From NCBI RefSeq assembly GCF_011734195.1, contig NZ_JAANTH010000002.1:558001-622000 (forward strand): DNA of 64,000 bases, in the 5' to 3' direction. Of this stretch, positions 49,771-58,820 are shown one piece after another. A model generated the notes under the pieces. It ran no database searches and had not been told where the DNA came from. It worked only from the letters and a program-made list of their open reading frames with translations. This DNA comes from Halobacterium sp. R2-5. Its GTDB lineage: Archaea; Halobacteriota; Halobacteria; Halobacteriales; Halobacteriaceae. A program made the position numbers and the translations under genes. Each line of letters starts with the position of its first letter. The stretch's first letter is position 1.

Positions 49771-50774
49771 CGGCGCCCCAGGACCGCGCGTCGGCGTTCC
49801 GGGAGTCGACGCCCGGCGCCGGCGTCGAACTCGCGTACGCCGGCATCGACACGTTCCTCGACGGCGACCTCCGCGACGTCGACGACGTCGGTGACGTCGA
49901 GGCGGCCGTCTTCGGCGTCCCGTACGACGGCGCGGTGTCGAACCGCCCGGGCACGCGGTACGGCCCCGGCGCGATCCGCGAGGCGAGCAACTGGTGGGCG
50001 TACCTCTCGGCGTACAAGGGCGCGCTCACGAACATGCGGACCGGCGACCAGATCGACTTCGACGACTTCTCCGTGGCGGACGTCGGCGACGTGCCGCTGT
50101 TCCCGATGGACGCCGAGAAGACCGCCGAGAGCATCACCGCCCACGCTGCCACGGTGGCGTCCCAGACGTTCCCCGTCATGCTCGGCGGCGACCACTACTG
50201 CACGTTCCCGTCGTTCCGCGGGTTCGTCGAAGGCAGCGGCCACGACAGCGTCGGCTTCGTGCAGATCGACGCGCACACGGACACCGTCTCGGAGAGCCCG
50301 CTGTTCGGCACCGACTTCCACGGCTCCAGCACCGCGCGAATCGCGGACCTCCCCGCTGTCGACTACGACTCGGTCAGTCAGGTCGGCATCCGCGGCTACG
50401 AGTCCCCGGACTTCTTCGAGTTCGCCGACGAGAGCGGGCTGAACCTCTACACGATGGCGGACGTCGAGGACCGCGGCATCGCGCCCGTCGTGGAGGACGC
50501 AGTCGAGGCGGCCGCAGAGGACACCGACGCGGTGTACGTCACGTTCGACATCGACGCCGTCGACCCCGGGTTCGCGCCCGGCACCGGCACGCCGACGCCC
50601 GGCGGCCTGACGCCACACCAGGCGCTGGACACGATGGCGATTCTCGGCAGCCACGACGCCGTCGGCGCCGTCGACATGATGGAGGTGGCGCCCCGGTACG
50701 ACTCCACGGAAGGCACCGAGCGCCTCGCCGCGTACCTGCTCGTGCGACTCCTCGAACAGAAGTTCGCCGTCTAA
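49767..50774 (+). CDS. speB: Agmatinase-family ureohydrolase
   Basis: This 335-residue enzyme has the dimanganese motifs of the family: LGGDHYCTF, VGFVQIDAHTDT and VYVTFDIDAVDPGFAPGTGT, ending with GAVDMMEVAPRYD. Members hydrolyse agmatine to putrescine and urea, or guanidinobutyrate, guanidinopropionate or guanidine. The specificity loop cannot be read with certainty, so agmatine is a proposal. It is followed by one base and then an aminotransferase gene, and sits with amidase and deacetylase-like genes. Confidence 0.85.
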   Translation: MTAPQDRASAFRESTPGAGVELAYAGIDTFLDGDLRDVDDVGDVEAAVFGVPYDGAVSNRPGTRYGPGAIREASNWWAYLSAYKGALTNMRTGDQIDFDDFSVADVGDVPLFPMDAEKTAESITAHAATVASQTFPVMLGGDHYCTFPSFRGFVEGSGHDSVGFVQIDAHTDTVSESPLFGTDFHGSSTARIADLPAVDYDSVSQVGIRGYESPDFFEFADESGLNLYTMADVEDRGIAPVVEDAVEAAAEDTDAVYVTFDIDAVDPGFAPGTGTPTPGGLTPHQALDTMAILGSHDAVGAVDMMEVAPRYDSTEGTERLAAYLLVRLLEQKFAV

Positions 50775-50775
50775 C

Positions 50776-51948
50776 ATGGTCGACGACTCACTGCGGCCGG
50801 CCCGCGACGTGGGCACCGACCGGCTGGACGTGGTCTCGGAGTCGGTCATCCGCGAGATGACCCGCGAGGCCCACCGCCACGGCGCCATCAACCTCTCGCA
50901 GGGCATCCCGGACGTCGACGAGGCGCCCGCCGAAATCAAGCAGGCGGCGAAGGACGCCATCGACGCGGAGAGCCAGTACACCATCACCTGGGGGCTCCCG
51001 GACCTCCGGGAGTCCATCTCGGAGCGGTACGCCGACTGGAAGGGCGTCGACTACGACCCGGAGACGGAGGTGACCGTCACCACGGGCACCAGCGAGGCGC
51101 TCGTCTCGACGATGCTCGCGCTCGCCGAGCCCGGCGACGAAGTCGTCTACTTCGAGCCGGTGTACGAGAGCTACATCCCCGCGGTGCGGTTCGCGGGCGC
51201 CGAGCCCGTCCCCATCGACATCACGGACACGCTCGAACTCCCCGAGGAGCGGCTCGAAGCCGCCGCCGAGGACGCCAGCATCCTCGTGTTGAACACGCCG
51301 ATGAACCCCACGGGGAAGGTGTTCACCCGGGAGGAGCTCGAACGCATCGAGGAGATCGTCTTCGAGCACGACCTGCTCGTGGTGACGGACGAGATCTACG
51401 AGCACATCGTCTACGACGACGACTACCTCAGCCCCGTGGAGGTCGGCGACCTCGCGGCGCGCACGGTCGTCTGCACGGGGATGTCGAAGACGTTCAGCGT
51501 CACCGGCTGGCGCGTCGGCTTCTGTCTCGCGCCCGAGTACCTCTCCCGGGAGCTCCGGAAGGTCCACGACTACACCACCATCTGTGCGCCGACGCCGTTC
51601 CAGCGCGCGGGCGTGAAGGCGCTCTCGCTACCCGAGTCCTACTACACCGACCTCTCGGACTCCTACGAGGAGCGCCGGGACGTCCTCTGCGAGGGGCTCG
51701 AAGAAGCGGGCCTCGACCCGGTCGTCCCGGACGGCGCGTACTACGTGATGGCGCGGTACCCGACTGACGAGTCGGACGCGGAGTTCAGCCGCCGGCTCGT
51801 CCGCGAAGCCGGCGTCGCCGTCGTCCCCGGCAGCAGTTTCTACACGGACGAGGACGCCGAATCCGGCTGGGTGCGGTTCACGTTCTCCCGGGACGAGGAG
51901 ACGATTCGGGAGGCCGTGAATCGGCTGCAGGAGAACCGCTGGTGGTGA
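50776..51948 (+). CDS. Class I/II PLP-dependent aminotransferase
   Basis: This 390-residue enzyme of the aspartate-aminotransferase fold contains INLSQGIPDVDEAPAEI, the substrate-loop NTPMNPTGKVFTREEL, VVTDEIYEHIVYDDDY and the PLP lysine in CTGMSKTFSVTGWRVGFCL. The final Arg (WVRFTFS) binds the carboxylate. It would transaminate an amino acid or amine derivative formed in the pathway; the true substrate is not known. It follows the ureohydrolase gene by one base and precedes the deacetylase-like gene by two. Confidence 0.85.
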   Translation: MVDDSLRPARDVGTDRLDVVSESVIREMTREAHRHGAINLSQGIPDVDEAPAEIKQAAKDAIDAESQYTITWGLPDLRESISERYADWKGVDYDPETEVTVTTGTSEALVSTMLALAEPGDEVVYFEPVYESYIPAVRFAGAEPVPIDITDTLELPEERLEAAAEDASILVLNTPMNPTGKVFTREELERIEEIVFEHDLLVVTDEIYEHIVYDDDYLSPVEVGDLAARTVVCTGMSKTFSVTGWRVGFCLAPEYLSRELRKVHDYTTICAPTPFQRAGVKALSLPESYYTDLSDSYEERRDVLCEGLEEAGLDPVVPDGAYYVMARYPTDESDAEFSRRLVREAGVAVVPGSSFYTDEDAESGWVRFTFSRDEETIREAVNRLQENRWW

Positions 51949-51950
51949 CG

Positions 51951-53063
51951 ATGTCGGAGCTCCGCGTCTACTACGACGACGCCGCGCTCGCACACGTCGC
52001 GCCCGACGGCGAGTTCGACGCGCCGTGGACGGGCCGGCTCGCGGTGCGCGAGCCCCACCCCGACCGCCCGGAGCGCATCCGAAACGTCGTCTCCATCGTC
52101 CGAGCGGAACTCGACGACCACGCGACGTGGGCGGACGTCGACCCGGCGACGCGCGCGCAGATCGAGCGCGTCCACGACCCCGCGTACGTCGACGAGGTCC
52201 GCGACTGGGCGGCGGCCGGCGGCGGTCGGCTCACCCCGGAAACGGGCGGGAACGCGGAGTCGTACCGAGCCGCGAAAGTCTCCGCTGGCGGCGCCGTCGC
52301 GGCCGCGGAGCGCGCCGTCGACGCGGGCCTCCCGGAGGTCCCGTACGCGCTCGTCCGGCCGAGCGGCCACCACGCCCAGCGCGCGCAGAGCGACGGCTTC
52401 TGCTTCTTCAACAACGTCGCCGTCGCCGCCGCGCACCTGCTCGACACGGGCCGCGCCGAGCGCGTCGCCGTCCTCGACTGGGACGTCCACCACGCGAACG
52501 GCACGCAGGACATCTTCTACGAGCGCGAGGACGTGCTCGTCGTGAGCCTCCACGAGGACCACGACACGTGGAGCGAGGACACCCACCCCCAGACCTGCGA
52601 CCTCACGGAACGCGGCGCGGGCGACGGCGACGGCTACACGGTGAACGTGCCGCTGCCGCCGGGAACTGGCGACGACGGGTACCGCTACGCGATGGACGCG
52701 CTCGTCGAACCCATCCTCGCGGCCTACGGCCCGGACGCGCTGCTCGTGAGCGCGGGCCAGGACGCGGGGACGATGGACCCGCTCGGCCGAAATACGGTGA
52801 CGAAGGGCGGCTTCGAGGACCTCGGCGCGCAGGCGCGGGAGTTCGCCGCGGCGCACGCGGACGGCTCGCTCGCCGTCGTGCAGGAGGGCGGCTACCACCT
52901 CAGCCACCTCGCGTACGCGACGCTCGGCGTGCTCGAAGGCGTGCTCGGTCGCGAGACGGGCGTCGAGGACCCGTTCGCGTACATCGACGGCAACACGGCG
53001 GCCGCGGAGCGCGCGGTCGACGAGGCAATCGACGCCCACCGCGAGCACTGGCCGCTCGACTGA
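51951..53063 (+). CDS. Histone-deacetylase-superfamily protein, acetylpolyamine-deacetylase-like
   Basis: This 370-residue zinc hydrolase carries the family motifs: RPSGHHAQRAQSDGFCFFNN, the zinc site in AVLDWDVHHANGTQDIFYE, VVSLHEDHDTWSED, and LLVSAGQDAGTMDPLG. In the first, GHH supplies the catalytic His pair. Archaea have no histone tails like eukaryotes, and the neighbours favour removal of acetyl groups from polyamines. The ATG at 51951 is two bases after the aminotransferase stop; a GTG at 51945 that overlaps that stop is also possible. Confidence 0.85.
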   Translation: MSELRVYYDDAALAHVAPDGEFDAPWTGRLAVREPHPDRPERIRNVVSIVRAELDDHATWADVDPATRAQIERVHDPAYVDEVRDWAAAGGGRLTPETGGNAESYRAAKVSAGGAVAAAERAVDAGLPEVPYALVRPSGHHAQRAQSDGFCFFNNVAVAAAHLLDTGRAERVAVLDWDVHHANGTQDIFYEREDVLVVSLHEDHDTWSEDTHPQTCDLTERGAGDGDGYTVNVPLPPGTGDDGYRYAMDALVEPILAAYGPDALLVSAGQDAGTMDPLGRNTVTKGGFEDLGAQAREFAAAHADGSLAVVQEGGYHLSHLAYATLGVLEGVLGRETGVEDPFAYIDGNTAAAERAVDEAIDAHREHWPLD

Positions 53064-53067
53064 GGCG

Positions 53068-53709
53068 CTACGTCTCGCGGTCGACGCCGACCGCCCGCAC
53101 GGGGGCGCCGTCGCTGGCGAGCGCGAGCGGGTACGCGCGGAGTTCGAACCGCTCGCCGACGCGACCGAGGTTCGTGAGGTTCTCCAGAATCAGCAGGTCG
53201 TCGCCGAGCAGCGCGTGGTGGGCCTGGAAGCCCGTCGGCTCGTCGTCGCGGGCGTTCGGCGACGGCGTCGGGTCGGGGTTGAGCGCGTCGACGGCGACGT
53301 CGAACCCGCGTCGACGGCAGGCCGCTGCCGCCTCTGGCGAGAGGTAGGGGTGGTCGAGGTAGCGGTCCGTGTTCCAGTGAGCGTCCCAGCCCGTCCAGAA
53401 CGCCGCGAGGCCCGCGTCGGCGTCGGGGACGCGGGATTCGGGGATGGGGTCGCGCGCGCCGAGGTCGCGGCAGTCGACGCGCACGGCGTCGAAGGCGAAC
53501 CGCTCCACGGGGAACGCGTCGAGGTCGCTGCCGCCCGGAATCACGTGCGACGGCGCGTCCACGTGAGTGCCGGTGTGGCTGCCGCACGCGACGGCGTCGA
53601 CGTGGAAGCCGTCTTCCTCGTGGGTGGCGTGCTCGTCGACGGCGACCGCGGGGTCGCCCGGGAACGTCTGCATCCCGGTCTCGATTCGGTGACTCAGGTC
53701 GACCTGCAC
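53068..53709 (-). CDS. Cyclase-family metal-dependent hydrolase (kynurenine-formamidase-like)
   Basis: This 213-residue protein has the HTGTHVDAPSH signature at residues 45-55, the metal site of the cyclase/KynB fold, and DLSHRIETGMQTFPGDP at the N terminus. Family members hydrolyse amides such as N-formylkynurenine, or isatin. The stop is four bases from the convergent deacetylase-like gene. An amide-cleaving role in the nearby pathway is possible; the tryptophan route cannot be excluded. Confidence 0.85.
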   Translation of the reverse strand: MQVDLSHRIETGMQTFPGDPAVAVDEHATHEEDGFHVDAVACGSHTGTHVDAPSHVIPGGSDLDAFPVERFAFDAVRVDCRDLGARDPIPESRVPDADAGLAAFWTGWDAHWNTDRYLDHPYLSPEAAAACRRRGFDVAVDALNPDPTPSPNARDDEPTGFQAHHALLGDDLLILENLTNLGRVGERFELRAYPLALASDGAPVRAVGVDRET

Positions 53710-53835
53710 GTGGTAGTCGCGCGGGCGCCGCGCTGATAAGTCGTACGTTAGCAGGCATCACTACCACGTAGATGTATGTTGTACTACTGATGCATTATAC
53801 CCTCAGCGCCGGAAACCGACGCGGAGACCGTACGG

Positions 53836-53844
53836 TTTTTAATT
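53836..53844 (+). promoter_or_regulatory. TATA box of the first NSS-family transporter
   Basis: TTTTTAATT ends 27 bases before the ATG at 53872, the spacing of a leaderless haloarchaeal gene. A palindrome ACCGTACGGT (53828-53837) overlaps its upstream edge and could be an operator. Confidence 0.55.
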
Positions 53845-53871
53845 AGCGGCGTGGGTACGGCGTGGTAGACC

Positions 53872-55215
53872 ATGGCAGAACGAGAGACCTGGACCACGAG
53901 AATCGGCTTCATCTTCGCCGCCGTCGGATCGGCGGTGGGGCTCGGGAACATCTGGTCGTTCCCGTTCCAGACGGGGTCGAACGGCGGGGCCGCGTTCCTC
54001 GTCGTCTACCTCGCGATCGTCTTCCTGTTCGGCTTCCCGGCGATGCTGATGGAGTTCGTCATCGGCCGCGGCAGCAACCAGAACCCCATCTCGGCGTTCC
54101 GCGAACTCGGCTTCGGTAGCTGGTCGTTCGCCGGCACGCTGGGCGTCCTCTCCTCGATGGTGACGCTCGCGTTCTACAGCGTCATCGGCGGCTGGGTGCT
54201 CAGCTACATCGCCGGTAGCGCCACCGGCGCGTACTTCGGCAACGCCGGTGGCTTCTTCGGCTCCGTGTCCGCCAGCCCGCTGGCCGTCGGCACGCACGCC
54301 ATCTTCATGGGCATCACCATCGGCATCGTCGCGTTCGGCGTCGAGAACGGCATCGAGCGCGCGACCAAGTTCATGATTCCCGCCATCGTCGTGTTGCTCC
54401 TCGGCCTCGGCGTCTGGGGGACGACGCTCGACGGCGCCAGCGCGGCGTACACCTACTACCTGTCGCCCGACTTCGGCTACATCGCCGACAACCTCGCGTC
54501 CATCATCCCGTCCGCCGTCGGGCAGGCGTTCTTCACGCTGTCGCTCGGGTTCAGCGTGATGATAGCGTACGCTTCCTACCTCGGGCGCGACGACAGCCTC
54601 CCCGCGGACGGCGGCGCCATCGTCGTCATCAACACGCTCGTCGCGCTGCTCGCCGGGTTCGTCGTCTTCCCCGTGCTGTTCGCCAACGGCATCGACCCGG
54701 GCTCCGGCGGCATCCCGACCACGTTCGTCAGCCTCGCAACCGCGTTCGGCGAACTCCCCGGCGGTAAGCTTCTCGGCGTCGTGTTCTTCGTCGTGCTGCT
54801 GCTCGCCGCGCTGTCCAGCGCGATCAGCCTGCTGGAGACGCCGACGTCGTACATCGTCGACAAGTACGACTACGGCCGCAAGACCGTCGCGGGCGCGCTC
54901 GGCGGGTTCATCTTCCTGCTCGGCGTGCCGACCGCGCTGTCGACGAGCACCCTCAGCTGGTACAACGCCATCGTGTTCAGCCTGCTGCTGCCGTTGGTCG
55001 TGCTGCTGTTCTCGCTGTTCGTCGGCTGGATCGCGTACGGCCCCGCGACCGAGGAGCTCGGTCTCGGGAGCTCGTTCGGCGACGGCTTCACCACGCTGTG
55101 GCTGTGGTGGGTGCGCCTCGTTATCCCGGCCGGCATCGGCCTCACGCTCGTCCTGGGCGTCCAGGACCTCCTCGTGAAGGCGGGCGTCCTCGACGCCGCG
55201 ATCATCCTCGCCTAG
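53872..55215 (+). CDS. Sodium:neurotransmitter-symporter (NSS) family transporter, copy 1
   Basis: This 447-residue protein has 11-12 membrane helices. The family's first helix is [20 protein letters not shown], with the unwound GxxxGLGN region that binds sodium and substrate; [11 protein letters not shown] and ALSSAISLLETPTSY are other family motifs. Archaeal NSS proteins import amino acids or related amines with Na+. The substrate is unknown; the closeness to the polyamine cluster may be incidental. A TATA box lies about 30 bases upstream. Confidence 0.9.
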   Translation: MAERETWTTRIGFIFAAVGSAVGLGNIWSFPFQTGSNGGAAFLVVYLAIVFLFGFPAMLMEFVIGRGSNQNPISAFRELGFGSWSFAGTLGVLSSMVTLAFYSVIGGWVLSYIAGSATGAYFGNAGGFFGSVSASPLAVGTHAIFMGITIGIVAFGVENGIERATKFMIPAIVVLLLGLGVWGTTLDGASAAYTYYLSPDFGYIADNLASIIPSAVGQAFFTLSLGFSVMIAYASYLGRDDSLPADGGAIVVINTLVALLAGFVVFPVLFANGIDPGSGGIPTTFVSLATAFGELPGGKLLGVVFFVVLLLAALSSAISLLETPTSYIVDKYDYGRKTVAGALGGFIFLLGVPTALSTSTLSWYNAIVFSLLLPLVVLLFSLFVGWIAYGPATEELGLGSSFGDGFTTLWLWWVRLVIPAGIGLTLVLGVQDLLVKAGVLDAAIILA

Positions 55216-55354
55216 GAATCCTCACTCGGGGCCGGAGTTCGCCCCGAAATCGAAGTTCTATAACGGTCTATCAGGCTATTTTCGCGGCGAATATCGCGAG
55301 TTGACGGTTCCTCAGACGGAACTCTCAAATGCGGGGGGTTGCTACGCCCTCACA

Positions 55355-56788
55355 ATGACACGTGAGTCCTGGCAGACCCGGCTCGGGTTCATCCTCGCGG
55401 CCGTCGGTTCGGCGGTCGGCCTCGGGAACCTCTGGCGGTTCCCGTGGATGACGAGCGAGAACGGCGGCGCGGCGTTCCTCGTCGTCTACCTCGGCATCAT
55501 CCTGCTGGTCGGCGTCCCCGGCCTGCTGGCAGAGTTCGTCATCGGGCGGCGCTCCCGACGCAACCCCGTGGGCGCGCTCTCCGAGCTCTCGGAGTCGAAG
55601 TACTGGTCGGCGTTCGGGCACGTCTTCGTCGTCACCGCCGTCGTGTTGCTGTCGTTCTACAGCGTCGTCGGCGGGTGGATCGTCCGGTACTTCGCGGAGA
55701 GCTTCACGGGCGCGTACTTCGCCAACCCCGGCGCGCACTTCGAGGCCGTCAACTACGGACTCGAGGCGGTGGCGTTTCACCTCGTCTTCCTCGCCATCAC
55801 CGCGTTCATCGTCCACCGGGGCGTCCGCAACGGCATCGAGACCGCGACGAAACTGATGATGCCCGCCATCGTCGTGCTGCTGGCCGGCCTCGCCGTCTGG
55901 GGCGTCACGCTCGACGGCGCCGCCGAGGGCGTCTCGTTCTTCCTCTCGCCGGACGTCGCGTACCTGCAAGCGAACTTCCTGGACATCCTCCCCGCGGCCG
56001 CGGGCCAGGCGCTGTTCACGCTGTCGCTGGGCGCCGGGACGATGCTCACGTACGCGTCCTACCTCGGCGAGGACCGCTCGCTGGCCGCCGACGGCGCCGC
56101 CATCGCGGTGCTCAACACGCTCGTCGGCGTGCTCGCGGGCGTCGCCGTCTTCCCCATCCTGTTCGCGCTCGGCGCGGGCGCGGGCGGCGGCGGCCCCGGC
56201 GCGCTGTTCGTCAGCCTCGCGGGCGCTCTCGAAGCGCTCCCGTACGGCCGGGTCGTCGGCGTCGTCTTCTTCGGCGTCGTGCTGCTCGCCGCGCTGTCAT
56301 CGTCGATCTCGATGCTGGAGATTCCGGTCTCCTTCCTCGTCGACGAGTACGGCGTCTCGCGGCGCGCGGCGGTCGGCGGCCTCGTCGGCCTGTTCGCCGT
56401 CACCGGCAGCGTCTGCGCGCTCGACGCCGACATCTTCGGCGTCGTCGCCGGGCCGGTCGTCGACCTCCTGCTGACCGGCGGGCTGGTCGGCTTCCTGCTG
56501 TTCGCCGGCTGGGTGCTCGGCACGACCGCGACCGAGGAGCTCGGCCGCGGCGCCGGGTCGCTGACGCGCTCGCTGTCGACGCCGTGGCTGTACGCCGTCG
56601 GCGTCGCCATCCCCGTGTTCCTCATCTTCACGTTCGTCTCCGGGCTCGCCGACGCGCTCGGTGTCGCCGTCGCGCCGCTGTCGCTGCTCGGCGTCACCGT
56701 CGACCAGACGCAGGTGTTCCTCCTCGTCACCGCCGCGCTCGCCGTCGCCTCCTTCCTCGGGCTGCGCCGGTCCCAGTCCGTGCTGTAG
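55355..56788 (+). CDS. Sodium:neurotransmitter-symporter (NSS) family transporter, copy 2
   Basis: This is a 477-residue paralogue of the upstream gene with the same first helix ([20 protein letters not shown]) and [15 protein letters not shown] in the later half. I chose the ATG at 55355 ([12 protein letters not shown]) because it aligns with the N terminus of copy 1; an upstream ATG-type start at 55301 adds unrelated residues. The two genes are 139 bases apart, with a TATA-like TTCTATAAC near 55255. The pair probably arose by tandem duplication and may differ in substrate. Confidence 0.9.
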   Translation: MTRESWQTRLGFILAAVGSAVGLGNLWRFPWMTSENGGAAFLVVYLGIILLVGVPGLLAEFVIGRRSRRNPVGALSELSESKYWSAFGHVFVVTAVVLLSFYSVVGGWIVRYFAESFTGAYFANPGAHFEAVNYGLEAVAFHLVFLAITAFIVHRGVRNGIETATKLMMPAIVVLLAGLAVWGVTLDGAAEGVSFFLSPDVAYLQANFLDILPAAAGQALFTLSLGAGTMLTYASYLGEDRSLAADGAAIAVLNTLVGVLAGVAVFPILFALGAGAGGGGPGALFVSLAGALEALPYGRVVGVVFFGVVLLAALSSSISMLEIPVSFLVDEYGVSRRAAVGGLVGLFAVTGSVCALDADIFGVVAGPVVDLLLTGGLVGFLLFAGWVLGTTATEELGRGAGSLTRSLSTPWLYAVGVAIPVFLIFTFVSGLADALGVAVAPLSLLGVTVDQTQVFLLVTAALAVASFLGLRRSQSVL

Positions 56789-56863
56789 GGACAGCGCGGC
56801 TCGCTGGTGGCTCGTCGTCTCGGAATCCTTTTGCCGCAGGTCGCGGAAACCACGCACAATCAG

Positions 56864-58414
56864 ATGACGATGGAAGAGCGCATCGAGGAACTGCGCGAGA
56901 AGACCGAGCGTGCACTCCTCGGCGGCGGCGAGGACCGCATCGAGTCCCAGCACGAGAAGGGGAAGATGACCGCCCGGGAGCGCATCGACTACTTCCTCGA
57001 CGACGGCACCTTCAACGAGTTCGACCAGCTGCGCACCCACCGCAGCCACAACTTCGGGATGGAGGAGAAACAGCTCCCCGGCGACGGCGTCGTGACGGGC
57101 TACGGCGAGGTCAACGGCCGCACCGTCTTCGTGTTCGCCCACGACTTCACCGTCTTCGGCGGCAGCCTCGGCGAGGTGTTCGCCGAGAAAGTCTGCAAGG
57201 TCATGGACAAGGCCATGGAGGTGGGCGCGCCCGTCGTCGGCCTGAACGACTCCGCGGGCGCCCGCATCCAGGAGGGCGTCGACTCGCTGGGCGGGTTCGC
57301 GGAGATCTTCACGCGCAACGAGAAGGCCAGCGGCGTCGTCCCCCAGATTTCGGCCATCATGGGGCCGTGCGCGGGCGGCGCGGTGTACTCGCCCGCCATC
57401 ACGGACTTCATCTTCATGGTGAAAGACACCAGCCACATGTTCATCACGGGGCCGGACGTCATCGAGACGGTCACCGGCGAGGAGGTCGGCTTCGAGGAGC
57501 TCGGCGGCGCGACCACCCACTCTTCCGAATCCGGGGTCGCGCACTTCGCCTGCGACAGCGAGGAGGAGGCCCTCGACAACATCAAGCGCCTGCTCTCCTA
57601 CCTCCCGCAGAACAACGTCGAGGACCCGCCCCGCGTGGAGCCCTACGACGACCCCGAGCGCCGCGACGACGCCCTCGAGAGCATCGTCCCCGACGAGCCC
57701 CGCAAGCCCTACGACATGACCGACGTCGTGGACAGCGTCGTCGACGAGAACTCCTTCTTCGAGGTCCAGGAGAACTACGCGAAGAACATGGTCGTCGGGT
57801 TCGCGCGCCTCGACGGCCGCTCGGTGGGCGTGGTCGCCAACCAGCCCCGCGTGAGCGCGGGCACCCTCGACATCGAGGCCTCCGAGAAGGCCAGCCGGTT
57901 CGTGCGCTTCTGCGACTCCTTCAACGTCCCCATCGTCACGTTCGTCGACGTCCCCGGGTTCATGCCGGGGACCGACCAGGAGCACAACGGCATCATCCGC
58001 CACGGAGCGAAGCTGCTGTACGCGTACTCCGAGGCGAGCGTGCCGCTGCTGACGGTCATCACGCGGAAGGCGTACGGCGGCGCCTACGACGTGATGGCCT
58101 CCAAGCACCTCGGCGCGGACGTCAACTACGCGTGGCCGACCGCCGAAATCGCCGTGATGGGGCCGAAGGGCGCCGTCAACGTCCTCTACCGCGAGGAGCT
58201 CGCGGACGCCGAAAATCCGGACGAGCTCCGCGAGCAGCTCATCGACGAGTACCGCGAGGAGTTCGCGAACCCGTACACGGCCGCCGACCGCGGCTACCTC
58301 GACGCCGTCATCGAGCCGACAGAGACCCGGCCGCGCCTGATTCAGGACCTGGAGATGCTCGCGAGCAAGCGCGAGGACACCCCCGAGAAGAAACACGGGA
58401 ACATCCCGCTGTGA
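56864..58414 (+). CDS. pccB: Propionyl/acetyl-CoA carboxylase, carboxyltransferase (beta) subunit
   Basis: This 516-residue protein transfers carboxyl from biotin to propionyl-CoA or acetyl-CoA. It shows the tandem crotonase-like halves: [20 protein letters not shown] and [17 protein letters not shown] in the first, and [20 protein letters not shown] and [18 protein letters not shown] in the second. In haloarchaea it works with a biotin carboxylase/carrier chain in propionate use and, in PHBV-making strains, supplies propionyl/methylmalonyl-CoA flux. The ATG at 56864 is chosen. The stop overlaps pccX by one base. Confidence 0.92.
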   Translation: MTMEERIEELREKTERALLGGGEDRIESQHEKGKMTARERIDYFLDDGTFNEFDQLRTHRSHNFGMEEKQLPGDGVVTGYGEVNGRTVFVFAHDFTVFGGSLGEVFAEKVCKVMDKAMEVGAPVVGLNDSAGARIQEGVDSLGGFAEIFTRNEKASGVVPQISAIMGPCAGGAVYSPAITDFIFMVKDTSHMFITGPDVIETVTGEEVGFEELGGATTHSSESGVAHFACDSEEEALDNIKRLLSYLPQNNVEDPPRVEPYDDPERRDDALESIVPDEPRKPYDMTDVVDSVVDENSFFEVQENYAKNMVVGFARLDGRSVGVVANQPRVSAGTLDIEASEKASRFVRFCDSFNVPIVTFVDVPGFMPGTDQEHNGIIRHGAKLLYAYSEASVPLLTVITRKAYGGAYDVMASKHLGADVNYAWPTAEIAVMGPKGAVNVLYREELADAENPDELREQLIDEYREEFANPYTAADRGYLDAVIEPTETRPRLIQDLEMLASKREDTPEKKHGNIPL

Positions 58415-58671
58415 TGGCCGTGACCGACCCCGACATCTCGATTCCCGACGACGCGACCGACGAGGAAGCCGCCGCCATCGCGGCCGCGGTGAGCGCGCAC
58501 CTCGCGCGCCTCGAAGCCGAGGCCCCCGACGGCGACGACGAGGAGACGTGGGACGGGAAGAAGTGGGCGTTCGCCGGCCGCATCGCCGGCCTCGACGGCC
58601 ACGGGCGCCGCGTCCCGGACGGCGCGCCGACGGACGCGTGGGCCGCCGCGGGCCGCCGCGACCGGTTCTGA
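58414..58671 (+). CDS. pccX: PccX, small third subunit of haloarchaeal propionyl-CoA carboxylase
   Basis: This 85-residue acidic protein has a helical N-terminal half ([20 protein letters not shown]) and the closing [20 protein letters not shown], with [19 protein letters not shown] at the end. This is the pattern of PccX, described in Haloferax mediterranei as needed for carboxylase activity and located between the B and A genes as here. It resembles the epsilon subunit of actinobacterial carboxylases in position and Trp-rich C terminus. It overlaps pccB by one base. Confidence 0.85.
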   Translation: MAVTDPDISIPDDATDEEAAAIAAAVSAHLARLEAEAPDGDDEETWDGKKWAFAGRIAGLDGHGRRVPDGAPTDAWAAAGRRDRF

Positions 58672-58733
58672 GCGACGCGCTCGATGCTCCGAGTCTGACC
58701 GTTTGTCGACCGAGTGGGGCACACGGTAACGGA

Positions 58734-58778
58734 TTCGAACCCGCTCGTTTCGTCTCCGAACGAACGAGCGGGTTCGAA
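58734..58778. repeat. Perfect 16-bp inverted repeat between pccX and pccA
   Basis: The arm TTCGAACCCGCTCGTT (58734-58749) is exactly complementary to AACGAGCGGGTTCGAA (58763-58778) across 13 bases; a bulged A allows two further outer G-C pairs. Transcribed, it forms a very stable hairpin 62 bases after the pccX stop and 42 before the pccA start. It may end or attenuate the pccB-pccX transcript, protect its 3' end, or bind a regulator. Confidence 0.65.
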
Positions 58779-58820
58779 CCGAAGCTATGAGTAGGGCGTC
58801 CATAGAACGGATTGTCAGAG

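Noticed and set aside
55444-58671. Frame of more than 1000 codons through the NSS and carboxylase genes
   Set aside because: It is an out-of-frame reading with very high Arg content; only its last 85 codons (pccX) are real.
58731-58780. TTCGAAC-containing arms as a tRNA gene
   Set aside because: The T-loop-like bases belong to a perfect inverted repeat; no anticodon or acceptor stem can be formed.
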